Origin: Lindgomyces ingoldianus
Taxonomy: Eukaryota; Ascomycota; Dothideomycetes; Pleosporales; Lindgomycetaceae
Direction: 5' to 3'
Length of the DNA stretch: 64,000 nucleotides
NCBI RefSeq assembly: GCF_010093535.1
Contig: NW_022985183.1
Location: forward strand, 780,956-844,955
Made by a program: the position numbers and the translations under genes. The notes under the pieces are model-generated. The model was not told the origin of the DNA. It saw only the letters and a program-made list of their open reading frames with translations, and ran no database searches. This document shows positions 12,071 through 22,478 of this stretch, piece after piece. Each line of letters opens with the position of its first letter. Positions within the stretch are counted from its first letter, which is position 1.

Positions 12071-12516
12071 TCATAGGTAACGCCATTTTCTTAGTCCCTC
12101 CATGAATCGGTAGCCCCTTTTCTTTCTCTCCCTGATTTTGATAAAGCCTTCTAATGGGCTCGCTTCAAGCGGAAACAGTTATCTTTCCCACAGCCACTCC
12201 CTTAACGTCTTATTTCTCAGCTGGCTTCACCATGGCGGATGAATCCTGACCCAGTAGGCCTCACGTTTATGCAAAAGATCTATTGAAGGGAATTAGGGTG
12301 CTGAGGGATAAATGAAACTGTGCCGCAAGTGGTGAGGAAAGGCCGAGACATCCAACTCTGAGAAGCTAGACCAGAATAGGCCAAATCACTGGAATCCTTT
12401 CATGTTTTACTCTGGATATGGATGCATATATACAGATACGACCTTGAACATCTCATCAACTTCCAAAAAAACTGGTTCTATTGCCCCGGCCTGTTCATCA
12501 TTGATCCAACAAGTCA
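12071..12516. other. Intergenic, no gene seen
   Basis: Lies between the ankyrin relic and the 3' end of the AA1-like gene. A few residues upstream of the ankyrin part on the minus strand (GFIKIRERKKRGYRF) may be more of that relic. Confidence 0.35.
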
Positions 12517-13166
12517 CTACGTCTCTATAACCGTTGGCAGAATCGTTAACTGGGCTGGTTCACAGGTAACCGTCGTTGTCGAATATAGCTGTCCCATTGT
12601 CCAATTCGAATTCTGCCAATACACGGATTTGCATTTTAGGTCTGCTGTTCCGGAACCTCGGCCGAAGTAGGATTTCCTGGAGGAAAGAGTTAGTATAAGC
12701 TGTAGAGTTAGAGATGCATACTCCCGTGTGGCATCTGCTATTCCAAGACCAGAAACAGAGGGCGAGCGAGAAGGACAAGGAAGGAGGTCGAGAATTACCC
12801 ATCATAACCTGTCCAGGTCTGATTAACCTGAAATTCATTCCCGGGCCTCGAATATGTGAAACTCGTAACTCCGGTAGAACCCGCGGGAGCATCGCAAGTG
12901 TACACAATCTCCCCATAGAACATATCCTGCAAATGCATACCATACGCTGAACACTTCGTTACATACGGAACCGCTGCGTTGCTGAGGTTGAACGCAATAG
13001 TGCCTCCGTAAGTGGCGAGATGGGCTGGAGTAGAGTATACCATGGAGGATGAGTAGTTTATGTCGTGGAGGTGGAAGGCGAGCTTTTTCTCACGGGGTTG
13101 GAGGGGTGTGGCGAGCGCGGATGTTGCGACGGTTAGGAGGGTTAGGATGTTTGTTAGGGACAGCAT
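12517..13166 (-). CDS. Small secreted AA1-like (Alt a 1 family) protein
   Basis: A 175-residue secreted protein in two exons (13166-12799 and 12676-12517). The intron 12677-12798 has GTAATT at the donor and TTTCCTCCAG at the acceptor. Using any other frame after the intron loses the family pattern and two of the four cysteines. Residues 1-19 (MLSLTNILTLLTVATSALA) are a signal peptide, with a PLQPREKK pro-like segment after it. The mature part follows the AA1-like consensus: FNLSNAAVPYVTKCSAYG, MFYGEIVYTCDAP, FTYSRPGNEFQVNQTW, ADLKCKSVYWQNSNWTMGQ and STTTVTCEP. The four cysteines would pair as two disulfides; sequons NLS, NQT and NWT are present. The family contains Alternaria Alt a 1 and many plant-interaction proteins, but the molecular role of this member is unknown. 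A TATAAATA box lies about 100 bp upstream. Confidence 0.85.
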
Positions 13167-13262
13167 TTTGAGTGTATATTCTAACAGGAAGGGTTGATAG
13201 AATATTTCAAGGATATCGTTAAATTATTGAGAACCTGGGAGCAAGGGTAGTAGTCTTCGAAC

Positions 13263-13270
13263 TATTTATA
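13263..13270 (-). promoter_or_regulatory. TATA box of the AA1-like gene
   Basis: TATAAATA on the minus strand, about 97 bp before the ATG at 13166, a normal spacing for an inducible fungal secreted-protein gene. Confidence 0.55.
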
Positions 13271-14286
13271 TCCAGTGAGGGTGTGAAAAGCGAGTGTGGT
13301 TTGGTTTCGAGAAGAAAAGGCGAGACCCGCAGTCTAATATATACCCCAAACCCATCCTTAGCGAGTATGCATCGCCTCCCTCCAGACTTACACATACTCC
13401 CCTCCCGGTCGCACGATGCAAAGTCCATGTGACATCGTGTTAGCCCAGTCAATCTATATTCCCTGCCTCAGCCTCCCACCGACAAATTACCCCTCCCAAC
13501 TATCTAAGTATGCCTAGTACAAACCCACAAACCCACGAAACCACACAAAAACGCCCACTCGCTTACTCCGACCTCAGGAAACTCCAGACTTCAAAGTTCG
13601 CATTCATCAGATTGCGATTCGTCAGGGATTGAAGGAATTGTTGCGAAATACGGTCGCCTTATCCTCCAATCTAAGCGTTCGTATGATGTCAAGTCTGCAC
13701 GCAGCTAGTAAAATCACGGAACTTTTTGTTTTGTTTGGTCCTAAACGTTTTTCCAAGGTTACGATACGAGGCTGCACTACCGATCCTTCTGCCAAAAATA
13801 AACCCGACGATCACTCGACAAGGATGCCTAGTTGCTGTTGATCGTCTTCGTGAGTTCTTTGACAGAGAGAGGCAAGACATATTGCTTGGTACGCTTGAAA
13901 TCCACGGTGTAATGGTAACCGTGAGATACAAGTATTACTGGTAGTCGTATACACGGATCTACGGAGAGTGCTAGGTAGGTACATGAAAGGTCTCGGCTGC
14001 GCCACTATTTTCAATACTAGGAGCCATGGCACGAAGGAGTGAGAATTTAGGCATGTTATGTCCTGCCCAAAAGAGGGAAAATTGAACCAGCGTTGCGAGG
14101 TGTTGCCTACCACGATGATGACGTCATACTAACTGGTACCCACCCGTAAGAAGTTCGGGATTTTGTCCTCCCTCTGATCCGTATGTGTAGTGCTAATCTT
14201 ACCCGCTTAGTCGATTTTAACAAGCACAATAATTGCGGACACTATTCCCCTCTCAAGTTGGTGCAAGTCTGACTCCACCGAAGGCA
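13271..14286. other. Intergenic, no gene seen
   Basis: Several 70-100-codon frames overlap on both strands around 13.6-14.1 kb; none has a recognisable domain or splice support. The right end abuts the hAT MITE. Confidence 0.4.
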
Positions 14287-14972
14287 AACCCTTCCAGGGC
14301 TTCCAACGAGGCGTAGTACTGTACGATTGGGCGATTTTGAGGCCTGTACGGGTGAGATTTTGTGTACGTTCGTACGATAGGGAGGAGGAGAGGTAGGTGT
14401 ACGTATCGTAACTGTTACGGCTCACGTGATCTGTACGAGTAGTACGATTCGATTAAAGTACGCCGTACTCCAGTCAAAACAGCTAAGACTATAGGTCCCT
14501 AGAGACGCAAGATTAAGGTCTAATTAACTATAAAATAACTAGTTCTCCCTAGTAACAAGAGCAGATAGGACTAGATGAGGCCTGTAAGGCGGCAAGAGGC
14601 GTGGTGTGAGGGGGCGTGGTGTGAGGGGGCGTGGTGTGAGGGGTATTGATCAGGAAACACAAGTCACAGAGAGGGAATGCAGGATAGGGGGTAACGAGAG
14701 TAAACCTTAGGGTTGGAGGCAGAGGTACGGAGGCCTAGGAGCCTATATACCCCGTGCCAATCCTAGGGTACTGAGGGGTTGGATAGCTGTAACATAACTG
14801 TGTATACAAACTTCCCAAAAGGGTAATACAATCCGTACTACGTACCGTACCTAGGGCATCATTAAACGTACGGTACGGCTCACGAACTCGGTACGTTCGT
14901 ACTGAACACGTGACCGTTACGGTTCACTTTGTACGGACCGTAGTACGGCCCGTTGGAAGCCCTGAACCCTTC
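14287..14972. mobile_element. Non-autonomous hAT-type MITE, 670 bp, with 8-bp target duplication
   Basis: The element itself is 14295-14964. It starts cagggcttccaacg and ends cgttggaagccctg, a perfect 14-bp terminal inverted repeat that continues imperfectly through the gtactacggtccgtac-like subterminal part. It is flanked by the exact direct repeat aacccttc at 14287-14294 and 14965-14972. An 8-bp duplication and TIRs beginning CAGGG are hallmarks of the hAT superfamily. The interior has no transposase. It contains clustered gtacg/cgtac motifs near both ends, which may be transposase-binding sites, and a short gggcgtggtgtgag tandem repeat at about 14600-14642. A decayed relative lies in opposite orientation at about 55.83-56.03 kb. 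Confidence 0.9.
14597..14642. repeat. Short tandem repeat inside the hAT MITE
   Basis: The unit ggcgtggtgtgaggg occurs three times head to tail within the element; copy number may vary between insertions. Confidence 0.7.
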
Positions 14973-17263
14973 AACCCTTTTTGCTTTCCAGCGCTGCCAA
15001 ATTAGAACGCCAGCTGCTCATCATTCAAAATGCCGACATCAGGACCTACCAATTCATACCAAGGCGTATTATTCGTGGCTTCCCGTATCTAATGGATTAT
15101 ATTTTATCCCCGTAAAGCCCTCATGCAGAAAAATAGGGGCCACCCGTGGATTTTCGTCCAGTTTGAATATCTCATAAAAAAAGTCTGAATACTGTCCAGG
15201 CTGTCCCGCACTGCAGAGTACAGACTAAGGATTGAAGTAACCGGAGTTAGGTTTCTCTTCTTCGGACTCTGCCGTTGCCGGAAAGAACCCTTCCCATAGT
15301 GAATTTTCCTAGGCGCACTGATCCCTGTGAAGGTGGTACTTGCCTGAAGGAAGTTGGTCCTGCCACAAACCAGAACATCCAAGTTACACGATAGCGCCCA
15401 AGCGTAATTCTCTTACCTTGCCTATGTACTGTAGATTCAAAACAAGCCAACGCGGTATGATGGTGTCACCTACTGGTCCAATGTTTCGCTTTCTATGCGG
15501 CTAGTCCACTCGAACTTGAACCGGGTACCCGTTTTAACCTACCTTCTCTCAATAATAAAGGTATCGGCTCGGGTCCTCTGCATCTTCGGTGCTTTCTTCG
15601 AAGGTGATGAACTTACTCCTGAATGATGTGAGCTTGCCACCCGAGGGGACTCAAGAATTCTAATTCATCAACAAGGGTATATTTGGCAGGAAGCTGTCTC
15701 CTCAGCTCCCCACATCTGCAACTAAGGTCTTGGCGACGGCCTTATTGGTCCCCATGGTGCTTCTTGAATGGTAGAGCGAGTATGAAAGTGACCCAGAACC
15801 ACGTTAGTCCAAATATTAAATGAGCAGACAGCGAAGAAAGTATGCTGCTGACCTTGTATGACAATTTCCGAGAGGGTGTTGTGCACTAGCCCATCATCAA
15901 AATTTTCTGCCCTGCGATTTCCATAGGGAGAAAGAATTTGGGGCTGTGGACCTGAATCGGCAAGATTCCCATATCAAGTGTGTCTTCATGACTTGTCTGG
16001 CGACTTTGGTAGGGAGGTGTGTAGGAGCGTAATGGAAGAGATTTGATAATATCTTCATGGTGCAGGCAACGAAACTGATCGCATTAATAACGAAGCTACG
16101 GGTTGGACCTCGAGCGACGAGATAGTGAAGTAATATTTTACAAGGGTTTCCCGATCTACCGCCTCCTTTTGGGTCTTGGAATAGATCAAGATCCGGGCTG
16201 TTTTTCCGGATTTCAGATTAGCTTCAATGATGGTAGAAATGGCTTTCTCGAGCTCTTTTGCATCAGAGGTGGCGCCGGCATTTCGAAGACTGATGGCGGA
16301 GGCTAGAATCCCTCTAAGGTGTATTAGAATGAATTACTTCTCGGAAAGAGCCTCGTATGCTACAAGATAATCTGCAATGCTCTTGTGGGGATGTCTGAGA
16401 GTTACCGCATGATTCTAGAAGCGCCTTGCGGGCGTCATAACTAAAAGATATGGCTGTACGCCCCACCTGCTAGTGCGAGTGAAACTTATTGGGCGAAACT
16501 TCTGCTAAAGCTCCTGAGGCACGAGTCCCTTGAACTTGGGGCTACGAGTTATTCGGTACCTGAGATATTCGGGACCGACGATAGCAGAGAGACAGCGCAC
16601 GCCACCACTATCTCGGCTGATGGAATGATGAGTGCCCTGTTGACTTCAACGAATTGGATAGCATTACTGACCAAGAGATACAAGTTTCAGTTGTCCATCT
16701 GCATTTGACTTATGGATTGAGAGGAAGGTTCTTGGGGATTGACAGTGTATAATCTAGAGGACTGGGTGTTGAAATAAGGAACATTAGAACAAATCAAGAT
16801 GTGATGCTGAGTTGTCTTTCCCCTGGGAATGGAAAGAAACATTGGCATAGCTGCGCATGCTGAACGTGCAGACAGAGTATGATGTTATTTGAAGATATGC
16901 GGATGCAGGAATTGCCAAGTTAAATGGCCTTATGCGCGACCTTATATAATAGCTGAACTGTAAGGCTTATGATATAGACTTTGATGGTTTGTGGAGTGAG
17001 ATCAATGCACGTTGAGAGGTGAGGTTGATTTGATATACCTGATAGTTATTTCAGTTGTGTAGAAATCCAGATGCCGGATCTGCAAGTGGCCTTCCAACAG
17101 GCTTTCTAATAGCCCGCGAAAATAATATTCAATTTGCGTCGTTACGATATACGACAATGGGCGGTAATACTGATAACTCTTACTGCGGCTTCAGTGCGAA
17201 GATCTTGTATGATCCTAGTAATTCGTCAGCCAATCGGCAATCCAGAAAGAAGTGAGAAGGAAG
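14973..17263. other. Gene-poor 2.3 kb; possible decayed coding remnants on the minus strand
   Basis: No intact gene found. Around 16310-16130 the minus strand reads DAKELEKAISTIIEANLKSG then KTARILIYSKTQKEAVD, which resembles the second RecA-like domain of a RecQ-type helicase (ILIYSKTQKEA as motif IV). The flanking frames do not extend the match, so this is weak. Around 15.1-15.38 kb the minus strand has a 92-codon frame containing YSAVRDSLDSIQTFFMRY and WTKIHGWPLFFCMRALRG, protein-like but not recognised. Both may be remains of transposed or dead genes. The segment next to 17264 is the 3' side of arsM. Confidence 0.3.
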
Positions 17264-18325
17264 TCAAGACCCACCAGCCCAATCATTCAAATTCAGATGC
17301 GCATATTTCTCCGTCAAAGATTTCAGGTCTTGAACCACACCTCCGTTCTTCTCACCACCTCCCCCGCAACACGAAGATCCTTTCTCCACCTTTGTAGCCG
17401 AACTGCAGCAAGGTCCTGTATTCTTGACTTCACCATCCGCACAACAAGAAGCCTTTTCATCCTCTCTACAACATGGGGCTTCCTCCTTCCCACAACAACC
17501 GCCGTCCTTCTTTTCTGCCCCACGACACAAACTTCCAACCTCCTCTCCTCCCTCCACCTGCATATAAACCATCAAATCCGCCTTCGCATCCACAATCACT
17601 ACATCCACAAATCCCGCATCTTTCAACCACCCTTCATACTCCTCCATCTTACTCGCCCCCGCCATACACCCAACATACAGCGCAACATCCCTTCTCATTT
17701 CCTCTGTGAACTCCACCTTCGCTAGAATATCCGAAACTGCGAGTCTCCCACCGGGTTTAAGCAGGCGGAAGATTTCGCGGAAGACCTGGGGCTTGGAGGG
17801 TGAGGGGACGAGGTTAATGACGCAGTTAGAGATGACAACATCTGCAGAGTTATCTGGAAGAGGAATGGATGTAATTTTGGCAGCGATAAATGAAGTATTG
17901 GTGATGTTGGTTTTGGTGGCGTTTTCACGGGCTTTCTTCAGCATGTCCTGGGGTCAATATCAGCACACATGCATATCCCCCACCTCTAAACACGAAAGCC
18001 TTGAAAGAAGGAGTGGACGATATACCTCATTCATATCAATCCCGATCGCCTTGCCCGTCTCCCCAACCTTTCTGGCCGCCAAGAAGACATCGAAGCCTGC
18101 TCCAGATCCCAAATCAATAACCGTCTCGCCCTCCTTGAGCTTGGCCAGAGCTAAAGGGTTCCCACAGCTGAGACCCAAGTTCGCTTCTTGCGGGATCGAA
18201 GCAAGTTCCTCAGGCGAGTAGCCGAAGGCCTCGGCGACGGCTTTTCCGTAGGAAGTTGAGGTGGAAGAGAGAGCAGAGGCGCTGTAGCGTGTGTTGACGG
18301 AATCGTAGATGGTTTCGGAATCCAT
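17264..18325 (-). CDS. arsM: Arsenite S-adenosylmethionine methyltransferase with Cys-pair tail
   Basis: A cytosolic SAM-dependent enzyme that adds methyl groups to As(III), producing methylated or volatile arsenicals. Two exons (18325-18026, 17947-17264) give 327 residues; the intron falls after GIDMNE and [10 protein letters not shown] continues in frame. The SAM site is [11 protein letters not shown] (69-79). The three cysteines that bind As(III) in characterised ArsM enzymes have counterparts here: Cys54 (GLSCGNP), Cys142 (ISNCVINL) and Cys194 (VGCMAGA). The C-terminal 90 residues are unusual: Cys241 and five CC pairs (251-252, 259-260, 268-269, 280-281, 293-294) in a charged, Gly/Lys/Glu-rich linker, followed by a short end ([13 protein letters not shown]). 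I infer that this tail binds metalloid or metal. Divergently transcribed from a bZIP gene 451 bp away. A TATAAAAA lies about 146 bp before the ATG. Confidence 0.93.
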
Positions 18326-18419
18326 TTTAATTGGATTGGATTGGATTGTTGGTTTAGAACGAGATAAATAGGAGTACCGGATAGGGTATTCTTTGAAGAT
18401 AAAGGAAGATTTGAGTGAT

Positions 18420-18452
18420 GGTCTCTCAAGTTCAAAGCTTGAAAGAGAGACC
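18420..18452. promoter_or_regulatory. Imperfect 33-bp palindrome in the arsM-bZIP promoter
   Basis: Arms ggtctctc (18420-18427) and gagagacc (18445-18452) enclose an inner pair ttcaa/ttgaa around agc. It lies between the arsM TATA box and its ATG, so in the arsM leader, and about 325 bp from the bZIP ATG. It could be a dimer-binding site or an RNA hairpin. No match to a known binding motif is claimed. Confidence 0.45.
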
Positions 18453-18470
18453 AGTCAAACAACCCTTACA

Positions 18471-18478
18471 TTTTTATA
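18471..18478 (-). promoter_or_regulatory. TATA box of arsM
   Basis: TATAAAAA on the minus strand about 146 bp upstream of the arsM ATG. Confidence 0.5.
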
Positions 18479-18776
18479 CCCATCTATACGATAACATTGC
18501 CTCCGATATGTCACTGACCAGAGCATCTCATCTGTCCTCACTATACGAGAATGTGAGGGCGTTGTGCATCTCGTGGTGTTACTGTTCGTACGTCGGACCA
18601 ATCAACAAAGTGGGGTGTTTCGATATCGATATGTCACCGCCAAGAGGCGCGATACATCTCGAGCTTCAGAGAGCCGCAAACTTCAAAAGCACATTCCACA
18701 GCCTCTATTACGGCGGAAGCTCTGGGTACATGATATTCAATTCAGCATATGCATCTGGAGGAAAGAGATTTAGATA

Positions 18777-19724
18777 ATGCAGCCAACTACATCTCCGCTC
18801 CCCTCACCATCTTCGTCTTCAGCCTCGGAGCACGCCCACAAAACGAAGGGCAGCAGGAGTCGCGTGTCCGCCGAACACACCCTGAACCGAGTTCGCGAGA
18901 ACCAGCGGCGACATCGCGCAAGACGGAGGGATCACATCGCAACACTCGAACAACGACTCCTAGACGCGGAGACCCAGCTTGCGGAGGCGCAGGCGGAAAT
19001 CGCAGCTCTGCGGGCGGAGCGAGATGGTGGATCATGGGGGGTGATAGCGGCGGGTACCAGGACAAGCGAGTTCGATGACATACCGATGCAGCTACAAGAT
19101 GAAGGGAGGGAGAAGGAAGACCCTGAATTTGAAGACGCGGCGAGAGGAGTGCTGCGAGCACTTGTACATGGTCGAAATAAGGAGCAGCAACCAGCACATG
19201 CACAGACACTAACCCTAATGCCGTTACCCTCACCCTCCTCTATCACCTCGAGTAGCGAGCACCCTGATGTCCCGCAGCTGCAGCTTCAAGACATCGACAT
19301 CCCCGAGCCATCGCTCCTAGGCACGTTATCTACGATCGCGACCCTTGAAACTATTGAGTCCCTCCTTCCTCCCTCAATCATCCCCCCGTCTGGTCCCCCA
19401 CCCTGCTGCCCCGACGAAAACCCTCCCCTAACACCAACATCCCCCTCCAGCCCTTCTTCCCAGCCCACATACCTCACTCCAGCAGCAATAGACCCCGAGT
19501 GCCGCTCCTGTAAAACACGTCCCCCACCCTCACCCTCCGAAAGCACCACCCCCTGCAGTCAAGCCTACGTACTCATCGCGCAGCAGAATTTCCGGGGTAT
19601 CGATGCGCAGACGATGAGGACGTGGTTGGTGCAGGGGTTTCGGAGGGCGCCGAGGAAGGGAGAGGGGTGTAGAGTGGAGAATGGGGCGTTGTTTCGGCTG
19701 TTAGATTATATTAGTGGGATATAG
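18777..19724 (+). CDS. bZIP transcription factor with C-terminal cysteines, divergent from arsM
   Basis: A single-exon 315-residue nuclear DNA-binding protein. The basic region is at 37-51 (NRVRENQRRHRARRR, with the N-x7-R spacing of bZIPs), followed by a leucine/isoleucine heptad zipper at about 52-84 (IATLEQRLLDAETQLAEAQ). The middle is Pro/Ser-rich and disordered. The C-terminal 70 residues form a conserved-looking block (CSQAYVLIAQQNFRGIDAQ, MRTWLVQGFRRAPRKGEG, FRLLDYIS). Cysteines occur only in the C-terminal part: 200-201 (PPCCPDE), 232 and 235 (ECRSCK), 250 and 288. Cysteines outside the bZIP let yeast Yap8/Yap1 sense arsenite or oxidants. That, plus the head-to-head arrangement with arsM, suggests an arsenic-responsive regulator; this is inference, because the basic region is not of the Yap type (NxxAQxxFR). 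The 3' UTR contains a 19-bp minisatellite. Confidence 0.82.
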   Translation: MQPTTSPLPSPSSSSASEHAHKTKGSRSRVSAEHTLNRVRENQRRHRARRRDHIATLEQRLLDAETQLAEAQAEIAALRAERDGGSWGVIAAGTRTSEFDDIPMQLQDEGREKEDPEFEDAARGVLRALVHGRNKEQQPAHAQTLTLMPLPSPSSITSSSEHPDVPQLQLQDIDIPEPSLLGTLSTIATLETIESLLPPSIIPPSGPPPCCPDENPPLTPTSPSSPSSQPTYLTPAAIDPECRSCKTRPPPSPSESTTPCSQAYVLIAQQNFRGIDAQTMRTWLVQGFRRAPRKGEGCRVENGALFRLLDYISGI

Positions 19725-19769
19725 AGGGGAATGCAGACGGAGACGGAGAGCAGACGGGACCATGCATGT

Positions 19770-19968
19770 GGATGTGAATGAGGATATGGGAGATGAATGA
19801 AGATATGGGATGTGAATGAGGATATGGGATGTGAATGAGGATATGGGATGTGAATGAGGATGTGGGATGTGAATGAGGATATGGGATGTGAATGAGGATA
19901 TGGGATTTGAATGAGGATATGGGATGTGAATGAGGATATGGGATGTGAATGAGGATGTGGATGTGGGT
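19770..19968. repeat. 19-bp minisatellite, about 10 copies
   Basis: The unit gaggatatgggatgtgaat repeats head to tail with a few substitutions (ggatgtgg, atttgaat), starting 46 bp after the bZIP stop. The 19-bp period is not a multiple of three, and the minus-strand frames reading HPHSHPISS are an artefact of the repeat. It probably lies in the bZIP 3' UTR or between bZIP and sti1. Confidence 0.9.
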
Positions 19969-20221
19969 ATCCGTATATAGAAAGCAATTTCATTCGCTAC
20001 ATACGCCTGCCCCGCCATGCATTATCAGACACCAAACCAGACAGACCGTCATCATCCACCATCAGTTGCTCTATGCATGTGCACGGGCATTCTCCCTCAC
20101 CTCCTTATAAAGCTGTAAAGCTACACGCACCTACAGACCCCCGATTCCCTGTCTTTGAAGTCTCGAATCAGGACACCCGTTCGGTATGCTGAGGCCAGAT
20201 GAGACTCATCGCGGACGTTTT

Positions 20222-22200
20222 TCATCGTCCCATTCGAATGACGCCCGCTGCAACAAGTTTCTGGATCTTTTGGCGGATCTGTGCGTTCTTGAGGTGGTCT
20301 TGGAGAGCGGCCGGGTTCTCCTTGGCCTGCTGTAGGATGCTCTGCATCACTGGGTCTTGAAGAATGCCCACAATCTAGTCACCATCAGTACCAATCTCCA
20401 TTTCGATTGTACAAGGGACGATAGCAATGGAGTTCAACTCACGTCAGGGTCCCGCTGAATCCTCTCCATCGTCTGCTCCTCGGTCTCACCCTCGCGTGCA
20501 CTGAATTGTGCTTGCATGGCTTTTTGTTCTTGCTGTTGGATCTCCCTGGAGTTCTTGCCCCCCTCATCGTTCTCCGCCGCCTCCGCACATACGTCAATAC
20601 ACTTGCTATACTCCCTCATTGCGAAGTAAGCCTGAGCCTTGCGCAGATATGCACGGATGAACTTGGAGTCACGCTTGATCGCCTCGTCACAGTCTTGAAC
20701 GGCGGATGGGAAGGAGAGCAGCTTGATGAAGCAGGCAGCACGGTTCGAGTAACCGCGGGGATCATCTGGACTACGCTTGATCATTTCAGAATACGCTTCG
20801 ACTGCCGCTGGCCAGTCGGCTTCCTTGAACTTGGCGTTTCCGAGTTCGCGCGCCTTCTCGGCTTCCTCGGGGTTGATGTAGGCCTGTTTCTCGGCAATGA
20901 TCTTTGCCTTTTCGGCAGCTCGGAGCTTGGCAAGGACTTCGGGGGTGCGGTGCTCGGTCTGGGCTTTTTGGTAGTAGAGGATTGCGCTGGCGAGGTCACC
21001 TAGCTTCTCGTATGAAGTACCGATACGTGCGAAGGCCCTGGAATGGAGTTAGCTAATGGAGCTGTCTTCGGAGCGGCTAGAGAAAGTACCTTGCAATCAT
21101 CTTGAAATCGGCGAGAATCTCGCGACCGTATTCAACCGCCTGCTTGCAGGCCTCTATGCAGCCCTCATAGTCACCCTTCTCGAACTTGGCCGCTCCAAGA
21201 TTGGTCAAGTATGTGATGTCCTTGTGAAGCGACCAGGCCGTGTTGTAGTGCTCGATCGCTTGGTCAAATTGCCTCTTCTTGTAGAACTCCGTGCCCTTTT
21301 TCTTCTCCTCGTCAGCTTTGGCTTTAGCCTCCTTGGCCACCCTGTCTTCCTCCGTCTCCTCTGGCTCGGGTTCTGGTTCTGGTGCCTTCTTGGGCTCTTC
21401 CTTTGGCGCGGGCCTCACGTCCGGCATCTCCACATCTTCCTGCTCTTCCGCGACTCTGCTGTCACTCTGCTCTCCGGCGCCTGGGGGTGCTCCAAACTGC
21501 ATGTCGATGCCTAGCAACACACTCATAACCTGCAGGAATCTCGGGTCTTGCATTTCCAGGCCCACATCATTTGGGTTGGTCCGCAGCCTCTGCAGTTTCA
21601 TCATGAATTCCGTGTCCGCTAGTAGAGGCGCCGTCTTGGGGTTGCTGGCAAGTTTCTGGAACATGTTGGGGTCGTTGAAGAGACCCCCGAGCCCGGCGGA
21701 GGGATCACCGCCAATGCCGTCAGCGCGAGCCTCAGCTTCAATTGCTCGTTTGACAGAGGAGAGACCGGATTGTGCCTGGGCGTTCTTCGGGTCGAGCTTG
21801 AGGGCTTCCTCGAAGGCATCCTGAGCCCCCACTGGGTCGTCTTAGCAAGCTTTATACGCCTCCAATCCACGTGATATGACATACCCAAGTCACCCAGTCC
21901 ATGAAGTGCAGTTCCCTTGCGGCCGAAGCCCTTGGACCAGTCTGGTTTGATATCCGTCACCTTCTTCGCATCGTCCAAAGCATGTTCGTAGTCTTTTAGC
22001 GATGCATAAGCCCCAGACCGGTTCGAATAAAGTACATGATTCGTCGGGTCGAGCTCGATCGCCTGTGAGAATTTTTCACTGTGTTGCTGTCAGTAGGCAG
22101 TCCTGGAGGCTGGTGCGCTTCAGCGGGGAAAGTACATGGACTCGGTGAATTTCTTCTCGGCAAACAGCTTGTTGCCTTCTGCTTTGAGTGTATCAGCCAT
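20222..22200 (-). CDS. sti1: Hsp90/Hsp70 co-chaperone Sti1 (HOP)
   Basis: A cytosolic scaffold that holds Hsp70 and Hsp90 together for client transfer. Five exons read right to left from the ATG at 22200 (MADTLKAEGNKLFAEKKF) to a TGA at 22222-equivalent position 20224-20222. Order of parts: TPR1 (SIEKFSQAIELDPTNHVLYS...ALDDAKKVTDIKPDWSKG), DP1 (LGGLFNDPNMFQKLASNPKT...LQRLRTNPNDVG), an acidic linker with a PEPEPEPEE run, TPR2A (GTEFYKKRQFDQAIEHYNTA), TPR2B (ELGNAKFKEADWPAAVEAYS) and DP2 (DIVGILQDPVMQSILQQAKE). It ends in IRKIQKLVAAGVIRMGR-type sequence. About 580 residues, as expected. Introns lie after FTES, after HGLGDL, after DFKMIA and after QRDPD; each restores frame. It shares a 278-bp divergent promoter with the FolB gene. 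No defect seen. Confidence 0.95.
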
Positions 22201-22478
22201 GATGGGTATCTGCGTGTATGGTTCTATAAGAAGAGGAGCTGCAAACTAGCTGGTGGGTGAAGAGCTGGTGGTGGTGGTGTGGTAAATAAATGCGGGCTGG
22301 TGGTGCAGCTTCTAGCTCTTTCCACAGGCGGAGCTTTGCAGCGGCAGAATCCTACCGCCCGACCGATTGGGAGGGCGGTTGCTAGGGCTGAAGGGCGTCG
22401 AAGCTTTTTCGCAAGATTCGCGCCAGGAATTGAGACCGAACTTCAACTCCCGCAATATCTTGACTGCTCATTCTGAAT

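Noticed and set aside
17252..17725. 157-codon plus-strand frame
   Set aside because: Antisense to arsM exon 2; no domain.
19770..19968. CRISPR-like regular spacing
   Set aside because: Simple head-to-tail tandem repeat without spacers, in a eukaryotic genome.
19701..20018. Minus-strand frames with regular HPHSHPISSFTSH-type repeats
   Set aside because: They are translations of the 19-bp minisatellite; all frames repeat because the unit lacks stops.
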